NCBI RefSeq assembly: GCF_030812215.1
Contig: NZ_JAUSSG010000004.1
Span: 248,001 to 312,000, forward strand
Reading direction: 5' to 3'
Source: Variovorax boronicumulans
GTDB lineage: Bacteria > Pseudomonadota > Gammaproteobacteria > Burkholderiales > Burkholderiaceae_C
Length of the DNA: 64,000 bases
A model generated the notes under the pieces. That model was not told where the DNA came from, searched no databases, and was given only the letters and a program-made list of their open reading frames with translations. Made by a program: the position numbers and the translations under genes. This document shows, piece after piece, positions 48,241 through 56,695 of the stretch (positions are counted from its first letter, which is position 1; the number at the start of each line of letters is the position of its first letter).

Positions 48241-51117
48241 TCACTTGGCCGGGATCGTCTCGTTGCTGCGGTCCGCCGCCGATGCGGCGGTCGCCAGGTC
48301 GAGCTGCGTCTTGTTGAAGCGGCTGTACTCCTGCTGCCAGGTCGAGGGCTGCATCACCGGCATCACCTGCACCGCCGTCACCTTGTACTCGGGGCAGTTG
48401 GTGGCCCAGTCGGAGTTGTCGGTGGTGATCACGTTGGCGCCCGACTCGGGGAAGTGGAAGGTCGTGTAGACCACGCCCGGCTGCATGCGCTCGGACACCG
48501 TGGCGCGCAGCACCGTCTCGCCCGCACGGCTCTGGATGCCGACCCAGTCGTCGTCCTTCACACCGCGCTCCTCGGCATCGTGCGGATGGATCTCCAACCG
48601 GTCTTCGCCGTGCCACAGGTTGTTGTCGGTGCGGCGCGTCTGCGCGCCCACGTTGTACTGCGAGAGGATGCGCCCGGTCGTCAGGAGCAGCGGGAACTTG
48701 CGCGTGACCTTCTCGTCCGTCGCCACGTACTGCGTGACGATAAAGCGGCCCTTGCCGCGCACGAAGGCATCGATGTGCATCGTCGGCGTGCCATCGGGCG
48801 CGTCGTCGTTGCAGGGCCACTGGATGCTGCCCAGTTCTTCGAGCCGCTTGTAGCTCACGCCGTGGAAGGTCGGCGTCAGCGCGGCGATCTCGGCCATGAT
48901 GTCCTCGGGGCTCTTGTAGTCCATCGGATAGCCCAGCGCCTGCGCGAGCTTCACCGTGATCTCCCAGTCGGCCAGGCCCGCCTTCGGCGGCATCACCTTG
49001 CGAACACGCGAGATGCGGCGCTCGGCATTGGTGAAGGTGCCGTCCTTCTCGAGGAACGACGAACCCGGCAGGAACACATGGGCGTACTTGGCGGTTTCGT
49101 TCAGGAACATGTCCTGCACCACCACGCACTCCATCGCCATCATGGCCGCGGCCACGTGCTGCGTGTTGGGGTCCGACTGCACGATGTCCTCGCCCTCGCA
49201 ATACAGGCCCTTGAAGCCGCCGCCGATGGCGGAGTCGAACATGTTGGGAATGCGCAGGCCCGGCTCCGGATCGATGGTCACGCCCCAGGCCGCTTCGAAC
49301 GAAGCGCGCGTGGTGCTGTCCGACACATGGCGGTAGCCCGGCAGCTCGTGCGGGAACGAGCCCATGTCGCACGCGCCCTGCACGTTGTTTTGGCCGCGCA
49401 GCGGGTTCACGCCCACGCCTTCGCGGCCGACGTTGCCGGTGGCCATGGCGAGGTTGGCAATGCCCATCACGGTGGTGGAGCCCTGGCTGTGCTCGGTCAC
49501 GCCGAGGCCATAGAAGATCGCGCCGTTGGCGGCACTCGCGAACAGTCGGGCCGCTGCGCGCATCTCGGCGGCCGGCACGCCGGTGGCCTTCTCGGTGGCC
49601 TCGGGCGATTGCTCGGGCTGCGCGACGAAGTCCCGCCAGGCAGCGAACGAAGCGGTGTCGCAGCGCTCGGCGATGAAGGCATCGGCCGTGAGCCCCTCGG
49701 TCACGATGACGTGCGCGAGCGCGGTGACCACGGCCACGTTGGTGCCCGGCTTGAGCTGCAGGTGGTGCGAGGCCTTCACGTGCGGCGACTTCACGATGTC
49801 GATGCGGCGCGGGTCGATCACGATCAGCTTCGCGCCTTCGCGCAGGCGCTTCTTCATGCGCGAGGCGAACACCGGATGGCCGTCGGTCGGGTTGGCGCCG
49901 ATCACCATGATCACGTCGGCCTTCTCCACCGACTTGAAGGTCTGCGTGCCGGCCGATTCGCCCAGCGTCTGCTTCAGGCCGTAGCCCGTGGGCGAGTGGC
50001 ACACGCGGGCGCAGGTGTCGACGTTGTTGTTGCCGAAGGCCGCGCGAACGAGCTTCTGCACGAGGTAGGTTTCTTCATTCGTGCAGCGTGACGAGGTGAT
50101 GCCGCCGATGGAGTCCTTGCCGTACTTGGCCTGCAGACGCTTGAACTCGCCGGCGGCGTAGTTGAGCGCGGTGTCCCAGCTCACTTCCTGCCACGGGTCG
50201 CTGATGTTCTTGCGGATCATCGGCTTGAGCATGCGGTCCTGGTGGGTCGCGTAGCCCCAGGCGAAGCGGCCCTTCACGCACGAATGGCCTTCGTTGGCCT
50301 TGCCGTCTTTCCACGGCGTCATGCGCACGACCTCATTGCCCTTCATCTCGGCCTTGAAGGCACAACCCACGCCGCAGTAGGCGCAGGTGGTGATGATGCT
50401 GTGCTCGGGCTGGCCGAGCCAGATGACCGACTTCTCCTGCAGCGTGGCCGTGGGGCAGGCTTCGACGCAGGCGCCGCAGCTCACGCATTCGGAGTCCATG
50501 AAGGCCTCGTCCTGGCCCGGCGACACGCGCGACTCGAAGCCGCGGCCGCTGATGGTCAGCGCGAAGGTACCCTGCGTTTCCTCGCAGGCGCGCACGCAGC
50601 GGTTGCACACGATGCACTTCGAAGGGTCGTAGGTGAAGTACGGGTTCGACTCGTCCTTCTGGTCCTTCAGGTGGTTGGCGCCGTCGAAGCCATAGCGCAC
50701 GTTGCGCAGGCCCGTGACACCCGCCATGTCCTGCAGCTCGCAGTTGCCGTTGGCCGAGCAGGTGAGGCAATCGAGCGGATGGTCGGAGATGTAGAGCTCC
50801 ATCACGCCCTTGCGCAGGTCCTGCAGCTTGGGCGTTTGCGTGCGCACCTTCATGCCGGATTCGGCCGGCGTGGTGCACGAGGCCGGAAAGCCCTTGCGCC
50901 CTTCGATCTCGACCAGGCACAGGCGGCACGATCCGAAAGGCTCCAGGCTGTCGGTGGCGCAGAGCTTGGGCACGTTGATGCCCGCATCCACCGCCGCGCG
51001 CATCAGCGAGGTGCCCGCGGGCACGGTGACTTCGTTGCCGTCGATCTCCAGCGTCACTTCACGCGTCGATTCGCGCTTGGGGGTGCCGTAGTCGATTTCT
51101 TTCAGATGGTCGAGCAT
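48241..51117 (-). CDS. fdsA: Formate dehydrogenase alpha subunit (Mo-bis-MGD)
   Basis: A 958-residue catalytic subunit that oxidises formate to CO2. The N-terminal [2Fe-2S] site has Cys53, 64, 67 and 81. Then come the His/Cys cluster (DHPLDCLTCSANGNC), two ferredoxin-type [4Fe-4S] motifs (CIVCNRCVRAC, CVSCGACVEAC) and the cluster close to the cofactor (CAYCGVGC). The probable active-site Cys lies in SSRCTNEETYL. The molybdopterin-binding body follows. The protein uses Cys, not selenocysteine. The gene sits third in fdsGBA-fdhD-fdsD. Confidence 0.96.
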   Translation of the reverse strand: MLDHLKEIDYGTPKRESTREVTLEIDGNEVTVPAGTSLMRAAVDAGINVPKLCATDSLEPFGSCRLCLVEIEGRKGFPASCTTPAESGMKVRTQTPKLQDLRKGVMELYISDHPLDCLTCSANGNCELQDMAGVTGLRNVRYGFDGANHLKDQKDESNPYFTYDPSKCIVCNRCVRACEETQGTFALTISGRGFESRVSPGQDEAFMDSECVSCGACVEACPTATLQEKSVIWLGQPEHSIITTCAYCGVGCAFKAEMKGNEVVRMTPWKDGKANEGHSCVKGRFAWGYATHQDRMLKPMIRKNISDPWQEVSWDTALNYAAGEFKRLQAKYGKDSIGGITSSRCTNEETYLVQKLVRAAFGNNNVDTCARVCHSPTGYGLKQTLGESAGTQTFKSVEKADVIMVIGANPTDGHPVFASRMKKRLREGAKLIVIDPRRIDIVKSPHVKASHHLQLKPGTNVAVVTALAHVIVTEGLTADAFIAERCDTASFAAWRDFVAQPEQSPEATEKATGVPAAEMRAAARLFASAANGAIFYGLGVTEHSQGSTTVMGIANLAMATGNVGREGVGVNPLRGQNNVQGACDMGSFPHELPGYRHVSDSTTRASFEAAWGVTIDPEPGLRIPNMFDSAIGGGFKGLYCEGEDIVQSDPNTQHVAAAMMAMECVVVQDMFLNETAKYAHVFLPGSSFLEKDGTFTNAERRISRVRKVMPPKAGLADWEITVKLAQALGYPMDYKSPEDIMAEIAALTPTFHGVSYKRLEELGSIQWPCNDDAPDGTPTMHIDAFVRGKGRFIVTQYVATDEKVTRKFPLLLTTGRILSQYNVGAQTRRTDNNLWHGEDRLEIHPHDAEERGVKDDDWVGIQSRAGETVLRATVSERMQPGVVYTTFHFPESGANVITTDNSDWATNCPEYKVTAVQVMPVMQPSTWQQEYSRFNKTQLDLATAASAADRSNETIPAK

Positions 51118-51169
51118 GTGTTCTTGTCTCCTGCTGCTTGTGCGGTGCGATGCGTTGCGAGCGATGCGT

Positions 51170-52732
51170 TCAGGCAGCCTTGCGATCGGGGACCACGAGA
51201 CCGAAGTCCTGTGGGAAATGGTCGAGTGCGGACAGCACCGGGAACGGCGTCATGCCGCCCATCGCGCACAGCGACCCGTGGACCATGGTGTTGCACAGGT
51301 CGCGCAGCAGGATGACGTGCTCCACGCGCTTGTTGTCCGCGCGGATCTTGTCGATCACCTCCACGCCGCGGGTCGAGCCGATGCGGCAGGGCGTGCACTT
51401 GCCGCACGACTCGATGGCGCAGAACTCCATTGCATAGCGCGCGAGCTTCGAGAGGTCGGCCGTGTCGTCGTGCACCACGATGCCGCCGTGGCCCACCGTG
51501 CCGCCGACGGCCGCGTAGGCCTCGTAGTCCAGCGGCAGGTCCCATTGCGATTCGGGCAGGTACGCGCCGAGCGGCCCGCCCACCTGCACCGCCTTGATCG
51601 GCCGGCCCGAGGCGGAGCCGCCGCCATAGTCGTACAGCAGCTCCCGCAGCGTGACGCCGAAAGCCTTCTCGACCAGCCCGCCGTGCTTGATGTTCCCGGC
51701 CAGCTGCATCGGCAGCGTGCCGCGCGAACGGCCCACGCCGAAGTCGCGGTAGTACGCGGCGCCGCGCGCGAGGATCAGCGGCACGCTCGCGAGCGTGATC
51801 ACGTTGTTGATGAGCGTGGGCTGCCCGAAGAGCCCGGTGATGGCCGGCAGCGGCGGCTTGGCGCGCACGATGCCGCGCTTGCCTTCCAGGCTTTCGAGCA
51901 GCGCGGTTTCTTCGCCGCACACGTACGAGCCTGCGCCCTTGCGCACTTCGAGCCAGAAGGTCTGGCCCGAACCGAGGATGTTCTCGCCGAGGAAGCCGGC
52001 GGCTTCCGCCGCGCGGATCGCTTCGTTCATCGTCGCGATGGCATGCGGGTATTCGGAGCGGATGTAGACATAGCCCTTGGTCGCGCCGGTGGCGACGCCC
52101 GCGATGGTCATGCCCTCGATGAGCATGAGCGGATCGCCCTCCATCGTCATGCGGTCGGAGAAGGTGCCCGAGTCGCCTTCGTCGGCGTTGCAGACGATGT
52201 ACTTCTGCGCGGCCGGCGTGGCCATCACCGTCTTCCACTTGATGCCGGCCGGGAACGCCGCGCCGCCACGGCCGCGCAGGCCCGAGTCGAGCACCTGCTG
52301 CACCACCTCTTCGGGCTTCAGGCCCAGCGCGCGGCGCAGGCCCGCATAGCCTTCGTGCGCTTCGTAGTCGGCAACGGACACCGGATCGGTGATGCCCATG
52401 CGTGCGAAAGTCAGGCGCTCCTGCTTCTTCAGGTAGGGGATCTCGTCGGTCAGGCCGAGCGACAGCGGATGCGTCTGCGCGCCTTCGGCAAAGCCGGCGT
52501 CGAACAGGTCGGCCACGTCGTCGATGGTCACCGGGCCGTAGGCCACGCGGCCCGCCGGCGTCGTCACCTCGACCATCGGCTCCAGCCAGAACAGGCCGCG
52601 CGAACCGTTGCGCACCATGCCGAACGAGATGCCTCGCACCGCCGCTTCCTGCGCGATGCGCTCGGCCACGCGTTCCGCGCCGACCGCCAGTGCGGCCGAA
52701 TCGCGCGGCACATAGACAATGATGCCGGTCAT
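51170..52732 (-). CDS. fdsB: Formate dehydrogenase beta subunit (NADH/FMN)
   Basis: A 520-residue NuoF-like subunit that transfers electrons to NAD+. The NADH/FMN site is visible in GLRGRGGAAFPAGIKW and YIVCNADEGDSGTF, and the [4Fe-4S] cluster motif is ESCGKCTPCRIGS. The first ~80 residues form a thioredoxin-like fold without cysteines. The ATG at 52732 overlaps the fdsG stop (ATGA). The next gene starts after 52 bp. Confidence 0.95.
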   Translation of the reverse strand: MTGIIVYVPRDSAALAVGAERVAERIAQEAAVRGISFGMVRNGSRGLFWLEPMVEVTTPAGRVAYGPVTIDDVADLFDAGFAEGAQTHPLSLGLTDEIPYLKKQERLTFARMGITDPVSVADYEAHEGYAGLRRALGLKPEEVVQQVLDSGLRGRGGAAFPAGIKWKTVMATPAAQKYIVCNADEGDSGTFSDRMTMEGDPLMLIEGMTIAGVATGATKGYVYIRSEYPHAIATMNEAIRAAEAAGFLGENILGSGQTFWLEVRKGAGSYVCGEETALLESLEGKRGIVRAKPPLPAITGLFGQPTLINNVITLASVPLILARGAAYYRDFGVGRSRGTLPMQLAGNIKHGGLVEKAFGVTLRELLYDYGGGSASGRPIKAVQVGGPLGAYLPESQWDLPLDYEAYAAVGGTVGHGGIVVHDDTADLSKLARYAMEFCAIESCGKCTPCRIGSTRGVEVIDKIRADNKRVEHVILLRDLCNTMVHGSLCAMGGMTPFPVLSALDHFPQDFGLVVPDRKAA

Positions 52733-53229
52733 GCGCACTCTCCGTACTGCGCCACCAGCGCATCGAACGAACGCGGCGTCATGCGCGCGTGCGGTTCTTC
52801 GTTGATCGTCATCGCGGGCGACGAGGCACAGAGGCCCAGGCAGAAGGCCGGCTCCAGCGTGAAGTTGCCGTCCTTCGAATGGCCGTGCGCACTGCAACTC
52901 AGGCGCAGTTCCGCATGGGCGAGCAGCGCATCGGCGCCCATCGACTGGCAGGCCTCGGCCCGGCAGATCTGGATCACGTGGCGCGCCGCGGGTGCGGAGC
53001 GAAAGTGGTGGTAGTAGGTGATGACGCCGTGCACTTCGGCGCGCGAGAGGTTCACGCCCTCGGCGATCGTCGTCACGGTGTGCGGCGGGATGTAGCCCAG
53101 CGCGTCCTGCACGTCGTGAAGGATCGGGAGCAGCGCCCCCGGCTCTTCCGCGCGCTCCTGCAGCACCTGGCGCACCGCGGCCAGTTCATCGGATTCGCTC
53201 ATCGTGGCGTGTCGGCCCACTTCGTTCAT
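52729..53229 (-). CDS. fdsG: Formate dehydrogenase gamma subunit ([2Fe-2S])
   Basis: A 166-residue NuoE-like subunit with a [2Fe-2S] cluster: Cys pairs in CRAEAC and CLGLC. The middle carries the NuoE-type segment LPILHDVQDALGYIP. The ATG at 53229 has AAGGAG 6 bp upstream; a second ATG at 53202 is less well placed. First gene of the fds operon; an FNR-type box lies 159 bp upstream. Confidence 0.95.
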   Translation of the reverse strand: MNEVGRHATMSESDELAAVRQVLQERAEEPGALLPILHDVQDALGYIPPHTVTTIAEGVNLSRAEVHGVITYYHHFRSAPAARHVIQICRAEACQSMGADALLAHAELRLSCSAHGHSKDGNFTLEPAFCLGLCASSPAMTINEEPHARMTPRSFDALVAQYGECA

Positions 53230-53541
53230 GCGGCGCTCCTTACCGGGTTGTCATTCATCGTGGGTTCTTTGCTGTCCCGGCCTTTTCAGCCGACGACCGA
53301 AACCGCTCGCAGCCACTGCCGATTGCCCTGGGAAAACTGCGGTTTCCCGCCCTGGAGGCACTGTCGGGGAATACGAAGGCAAAGGCCTTGACTCAGGTCA
53401 ATTTCCCGGAAACAAGGGGCTGCGCGCCGCGGGCCGCCAGCAGGTAGTCGCACCCTGCCGACCTGGGTCATTCCGTACAGACGAAAGGGGCCGAGCGCCT
53501 CGCGCATCGCCCCCCTGACGAGAAAGAAAAGAACGATGGAA
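53230..53541. other. Intergenic region upstream of fdsG
   Basis: 312 bp without a gene. It contains the TTGAC-N4-GTCAA box at 53388-53401. No convincing -10/-35 pair for fds was identified. Confidence 0.5.
53388..53401. promoter_or_regulatory. FNR/FixK-type box upstream of the fds operon
   Basis: TTGAC-tcag-GTCAA is a perfect 5-bp inverted repeat with a 4-bp spacer, matching the TTGAY-N4-RTCAA pattern of FNR/FixK family proteins. Centre about 165 bp from the fdsG ATG. Two more copies lie at 55002 and 55342. Confidence 0.5.
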
Positions 53542-54870
53542 TCAGGACGGGATGCGGCTCTTCTCGATGTGCTTGCGGCGCATCGGGCGCAACACGAACC
53601 AGGCCATCAGCGCAGCCGCGGCATTGACCGCGCTCGCGACGATGAACACCGCATGCCAGCTGCCGGTGGATGCGGCGAGCACGCTGGAGAGCGGCACCAG
53701 CAGCGAGGCCGTGCCCTTGGCGGTGTAGAGCATGCCGGCGTTCGACGCGGCGTACTTGGAGCCGAAGGTGTCGGCACAGGTGGACGGGAACAGGCTGTAG
53801 ATCTCGCCCCAGGCGAAGAACACCATGCCGGTCAGCAGCACGAAGAGGATCGGGTTCTGGCCGTAGTGGTACAGCGCCAGGATGCCGACCGCTTCGAGCG
53901 CGAAGGCAACGAACATCGTCTGCTCGCGGCCGATCTTGTCGGAGACCCAGCCGAAGAAGGGCCGCGTCAGGCCGTTGAGCACACGGTCGATGGCGAGGGC
54001 AAAGGTCAGCGCGGGCAGCACCAGGCCCATGATGTTGACCGGCACGTCCATGATCTTGAAGTCCTGCGCAATGGGCGCAAGCTGCGCGGTGGCCATCAGG
54101 CCGCCGGCCGCCACCATCACGAACATCGCGTACATCACCCAGAAGATGGGCGAGCGCAATACCTCCGACGGTGCGTAGTCGCGCTGCGACTGCTGGATGT
54201 TGCGGCTGTTGGACGCCTTCGCATGGTCGGGTGCGCGGGTCAGCAGCCAGGCCAGGGCAAAGACGATGACGCCCTGGCCGATCCCAAAATAGAGAAACGC
54301 AGACTCGTAGCCGCTGGTCTTGATCATCACGGAGATCGGGATGATCGTGAGGGCCGAGCCGGCGCCGAAGCCCGCGGCAGTCATGCCCGCTGCGAGCCCC
54401 CGGCGGTCGGGGAACCACTTGAGCGCATTGCCCACGCAGGTGCCGTACACCGCACCCGCGCCGATGCCGCCGACGGCAGCCGCGAAGTACAGCATCGGGA
54501 GCGACGCGGCGAACGAATTCATCACCCAGCCGAGGCCGCAGAGCACGCCGCCCACGAGCACCACGGGGCGTGGGCCGAAGCGGTCGACCAGGTAGCCCTC
54601 GATGGGCACGAGCCAGGTTTCGGTGAGCACGAAGATGGTGAAGGCGACCTGGATGGCGGCGCGGCTCCAGCCGTGCTTTTCAGCGATGGGGTTGACGAAG
54701 AGGGTCCAGCCGTACTGCAGGTTCGCAATCATCGCCATGCAGACGATGCCGATCAGCAACTGTCCCCATCGATACGCCTCGGATCTTTGAGCGGTGACCC
54801 CGTGGGTGGAATTTGATGGTGGATACATCGCGGGGTTGGAACCCGCAATCGTGGTGGTTGGCCGAGTCAT
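53542..54870 (-). CDS. OxlT-type oxalate/formate antiporter (MFS)
   Basis: A 442-residue, 12-helix major-facilitator transporter of the oxalate/formate antiporter family. Family features include YGWTLFVNPIAEKHGWS near the start, the loop motif LVDRFGPRPVVLVGG and the second-half NGLTRPFFGWVSDKIG. It probably imports oxalate in exchange for formate, or a related acid; close relatives also carry other carboxylates. The ATG at 54870 follows AAGGA; an open frame to 54924 lacks a site. It is followed on the same strand by fds, which oxidises formate. Confidence 0.85.
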   Translation of the reverse strand: MTRPTTTIAGSNPAMYPPSNSTHGVTAQRSEAYRWGQLLIGIVCMAMIANLQYGWTLFVNPIAEKHGWSRAAIQVAFTIFVLTETWLVPIEGYLVDRFGPRPVVLVGGVLCGLGWVMNSFAASLPMLYFAAAVGGIGAGAVYGTCVGNALKWFPDRRGLAAGMTAAGFGAGSALTIIPISVMIKTSGYESAFLYFGIGQGVIVFALAWLLTRAPDHAKASNSRNIQQSQRDYAPSEVLRSPIFWVMYAMFVMVAAGGLMATAQLAPIAQDFKIMDVPVNIMGLVLPALTFALAIDRVLNGLTRPFFGWVSDKIGREQTMFVAFALEAVGILALYHYGQNPILFVLLTGMVFFAWGEIYSLFPSTCADTFGSKYAASNAGMLYTAKGTASLLVPLSSVLAASTGSWHAVFIVASAVNAAAALMAWFVLRPMRRKHIEKSRIPS

Positions 54871-55001
54871 GGAGTTGTCCTTAATGTTTTGATGAGTCCG
54901 ACGGTCTCGGGAAAGACGACGCAATCAGTCGAGTGAAAAACGGAAATGAATCACTTGTTTTTGCGCGTGGATGACTGTCGGACTGCACGACTCAAAAACT
55001 C

Positions 55002-55015
55002 TTGACCGCAGTCAA
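55002..55015. promoter_or_regulatory. FNR/FixK-type box upstream of the transporter gene
   Basis: TTGAC-cgca-GTCAA, perfect inverted repeat with 4-bp spacer. Centre 138 bp from the transporter ATG, on its upstream side. Confidence 0.45.
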
Positions 55016-55098
55016 GTTCACACGAATCGCGAGTTGTTGAGACCCCCGAGATATCCCTAGCAATCGAACATCTGCATGCGCTTGTGTTGCGTGGTTTT

Positions 55099-55303
55099 GT
55101 GCGCTGCTGTTCAGGGCGAGATCGCGGCGACGGTGGGCCCTCATCAGGGCGGTTGTTGATCGGCCGATCACCAGCAGCGTGCCCATGTGCGCAGGGCATC
55201 GGGTGCTCCCCGCAGCGAAATCAAGGAGGAGGCCGCAGGCCGGGGGACATTCGCGGAGGGGAGCACCCGGTGGCCTGTGCACACGCCCTGAACAACGGCG
55301 CAC
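55099..55303 (+). ncRNA. Candidate Y-shaped structured RNA
   Basis: A 20-nt arm at 55099-55118 (GTGCGC, tgc, then TGTTCAGGGCG) pairs with 55284-55303 (CGCCCTGAACA, acg, then GCGCAC), a near-continuous closing stem. Inside, 55187-55211 pairs with 55258-55282 over 25 nt with one true mismatch and two G-U pairs (core GGGTGCTCCCC/GGGGAGCACCC). The 5' branch holds TGGGC/GCCCA and a TGATCGGCCGATCA palindrome (55157-55170). The strand is not determined. It could be a small RNA, a riboswitch-like leader or a MITE-type element. It does not match 4.5S, and 6S is possible but the arms are unequal. Confidence 0.45.
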
Positions 55304-55341
55304 TTCGCGTCCCTACAGTCCACATTCATCGAGGAGAAAAA

Positions 55342-55355
55342 TTGACCTAGGTCAA
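55342..55355. promoter_or_regulatory. FNR/FixK-type box upstream of the 57-residue gene
   Basis: TTGACCTAGGTCAA is a fully palindromic 14-mer. It sits about 60 bp before a plausible start site near 55408 (TAAAAT at 55396-55401), a common class I activator distance, and 104 bp from the gene start. Confidence 0.5.
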
Positions 55356-55384
55356 GAAACGCGAAATCAGCGTTTGCTCCTGTC

Positions 55385-55398
55385 TAGGGTAAACCCTA
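55385..55398. promoter_or_regulatory. TAGGGT-aa-ACCCTA palindrome
   Basis: Perfect 6-bp inverted repeat with a 2-bp centre, overlapping the candidate -10 region of the 57-residue gene, where it could act as an operator. Its core GGGTAAACCC also occurs (inverted) at 1666-1675. Confidence 0.4.
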
Positions 55399-55452
55399 AA
55401 ATTGCGGGTAATCCCTTCAGTCTTTTTGATTCAACTTTCCAGGAGCATTTCC

Positions 55453-55626
55453 ATGAGCAACACCACCCTCGATTCCCGCGCGATCCGCGATGCATCGCCG
55501 TCCACCCGCAACGACGATGCGCTGCGCGATCTCGTCGCCGCCATGCCCATCGTGATCATGTACAAGGCCGCCCGCGCCGCACTCGTTCAGCACCGCAAGA
55601 GCATCCGCAGCGCACTGACCAACTGA
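55453..55626 (+). CDS. Small protein, unknown (57 residues)
   Basis: A 57-residue protein, MSNTTLDSRAIRDASPSTRN then a mostly helical stretch (LRDLVAAMPIVIMYKAARAALVQH). AGGAG lies 7 bp before the ATG. A good terminator follows and an FNR-type box lies upstream, so it is a self-contained transcription unit. No family recognised. The central Ala/Val/Ile/Met stretch might touch the membrane but is short. Confidence 0.6.
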   Translation: MSNTTLDSRAIRDASPSTRNDDALRDLVAAMPIVIMYKAARAALVQHRKSIRSALTN

Positions 55627-55646
55627 TCGTGCCCCGCCCCAAAGAC

Positions 55647-55677
55647 AAAGAGCGCTTCATGCGCTCTTTTGTTTTTT
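55647..55677 (+). terminator. Rho-independent terminator
   Basis: AAAGAGCGC (55647-55655) and GCGCTCTTT (55661-55669) form a 9-bp stem with loop TTCAT, followed by a T-rich tail (55666-55677). It ends the 57-residue gene and overlaps the convergent LysR gene stop. Confidence 0.9.
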
Positions 55678-56627
55678 CAGGGCGCCGGTTGCGGCTGTAG
55701 TTGCAGCGGTTTGAACGGCACGATCTGCGAGATCAGCGATGCACCGTCGCTCAGCAGAAAGTCCTTGAAGGCCTGCGCCACCGGCGGCAGGCGCTTGGTG
55801 CGGCGATGCACCACGTACCAGTTGAGCATCAGCGGAAAACCTTCCACGTCGAGCACGCTGAGGCTGCCCGACTTCAGCTCCTGGCTGATGGTGTGCGCGG
55901 AGACGAAGCTCACGCCCATGCCCGCGATCACCGCCTGCTTGATGGTCTCTGTGCTCCGGATCTCCATCGCGATGTTGATGTGCTCCAGCTCGCGGCCGAA
56001 GCCGTCTTCCATCGAGTGCCAGGTGTCCGACGCCTTCTCTCGCACCACGAAGGGTTCGCGCATCAGGCGCTTCAAGGGAATGCCCGGCACGCCGACGAGC
56101 GGATGCGTCGGCGGCGCGACGATCACGTAAGGGTGCGGTGCAAACGCCTGGTTCGAGGTGTCCAGATCGGTGGGCGGCCGCACCATGATCGCGAGGTCGG
56201 TGAGGTTCTCCGCGATGTGCGTGAGCAGCCCCTCGCGGTTGTGCACGGTGAAGTTCAGCGTCACGCCGCGGTGGCGGCTCGCAAACTCCACCAGGAGGCG
56301 CGGAAAGAAGTAGTCGCCCGCGCTGATGACCCCCACGTTGAGCTTGCCGCCCGAGACGCCCTTGAACTGCATCATCGCGTTCTCTGCCGCTTCGAACTGC
56401 TGGATGATCGCGCGGCTGATCTGCAGCAGCTCGGCGCCCGCGGGCGTGAGAAAGATCTTCTTGCCGAACTGCTCGAAGAGCACGTTGCCCGCATGCTCCT
56501 CGAGCTTGGCGACCTGCGTGGAAACGGCCGGCTGCGTGAGATGCAGCTCCTCGGCCGCGCGCGAAAAACTCAAGAGCCGTGCGACGGCCTCGAAGACCTT
56601 CAACTGGCGCAGGGTCGCATGCTTCAT
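55677..56627 (-). CDS. LysR-family regulator (CbbR-like)
   Basis: A 316-residue LysR regulator beginning MKHATLRQLKVFEAVARLLS, with helix-turn-helix SFSRAAEELHLTQPAVSTQVAKLEE and a substrate-binding domain, similar to the CbbR group. I start it at the ATG at 56627. It follows the pyruvate kinase gene on the same strand and probably controls the acid-utilisation genes upstream (56696-63946). The effector is unknown. Confidence 0.88.
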   Translation of the reverse strand: MKHATLRQLKVFEAVARLLSFSRAAEELHLTQPAVSTQVAKLEEHAGNVLFEQFGKKIFLTPAGAELLQISRAIIQQFEAAENAMMQFKGVSGGKLNVGVISAGDYFFPRLLVEFASRHRGVTLNFTVHNREGLLTHIAENLTDLAIMVRPPTDLDTSNQAFAPHPYVIVAPPTHPLVGVPGIPLKRLMREPFVVREKASDTWHSMEDGFGRELEHINIAMEIRSTETIKQAVIAGMGVSFVSAHTISQELKSGSLSVLDVEGFPLMLNWYVVHRRTKRLPPVAQAFKDFLLSDGASLISQIVPFKPLQLQPQPAP

Positions 56628-56695
56628 CGGGAAGAAAAGTGGAGCTGCAATCGAAGGGGCATCGTCGCGCGCGGGCCCTTCGCAGCCATCGGGCC

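Larger units (their letters stand above)
54871..55452. other. Large intergenic region with structured element and two FNR-type boxes
   Basis: 582 bp without a protein gene. It contains TTGAC-N4-GTCAA boxes at 55002-55015 and 55342-55355, a 205-nt self-complementary element (55099-55303) and a TAGGGT-aa-ACCCTA palindrome (55385-55398). The palindrome shares GGGTAAACCC with the region at 1666-1675. Confidence 0.65.

Noticed and set aside
53230..53541. Small open frames between fdsG and the transporter gene
   Set aside because: No family sequence and no convincing starts; treated as regulatory space.
55099..55303. 6S or 4.5S RNA
   Set aside because: The 4.5S conserved core is absent. A 6S RNA is an unbranched rod with a short central bulge; here the 5' branch is about 68 nt against about 1 nt on the 3' side. 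Not excluded without a covariance-model search.
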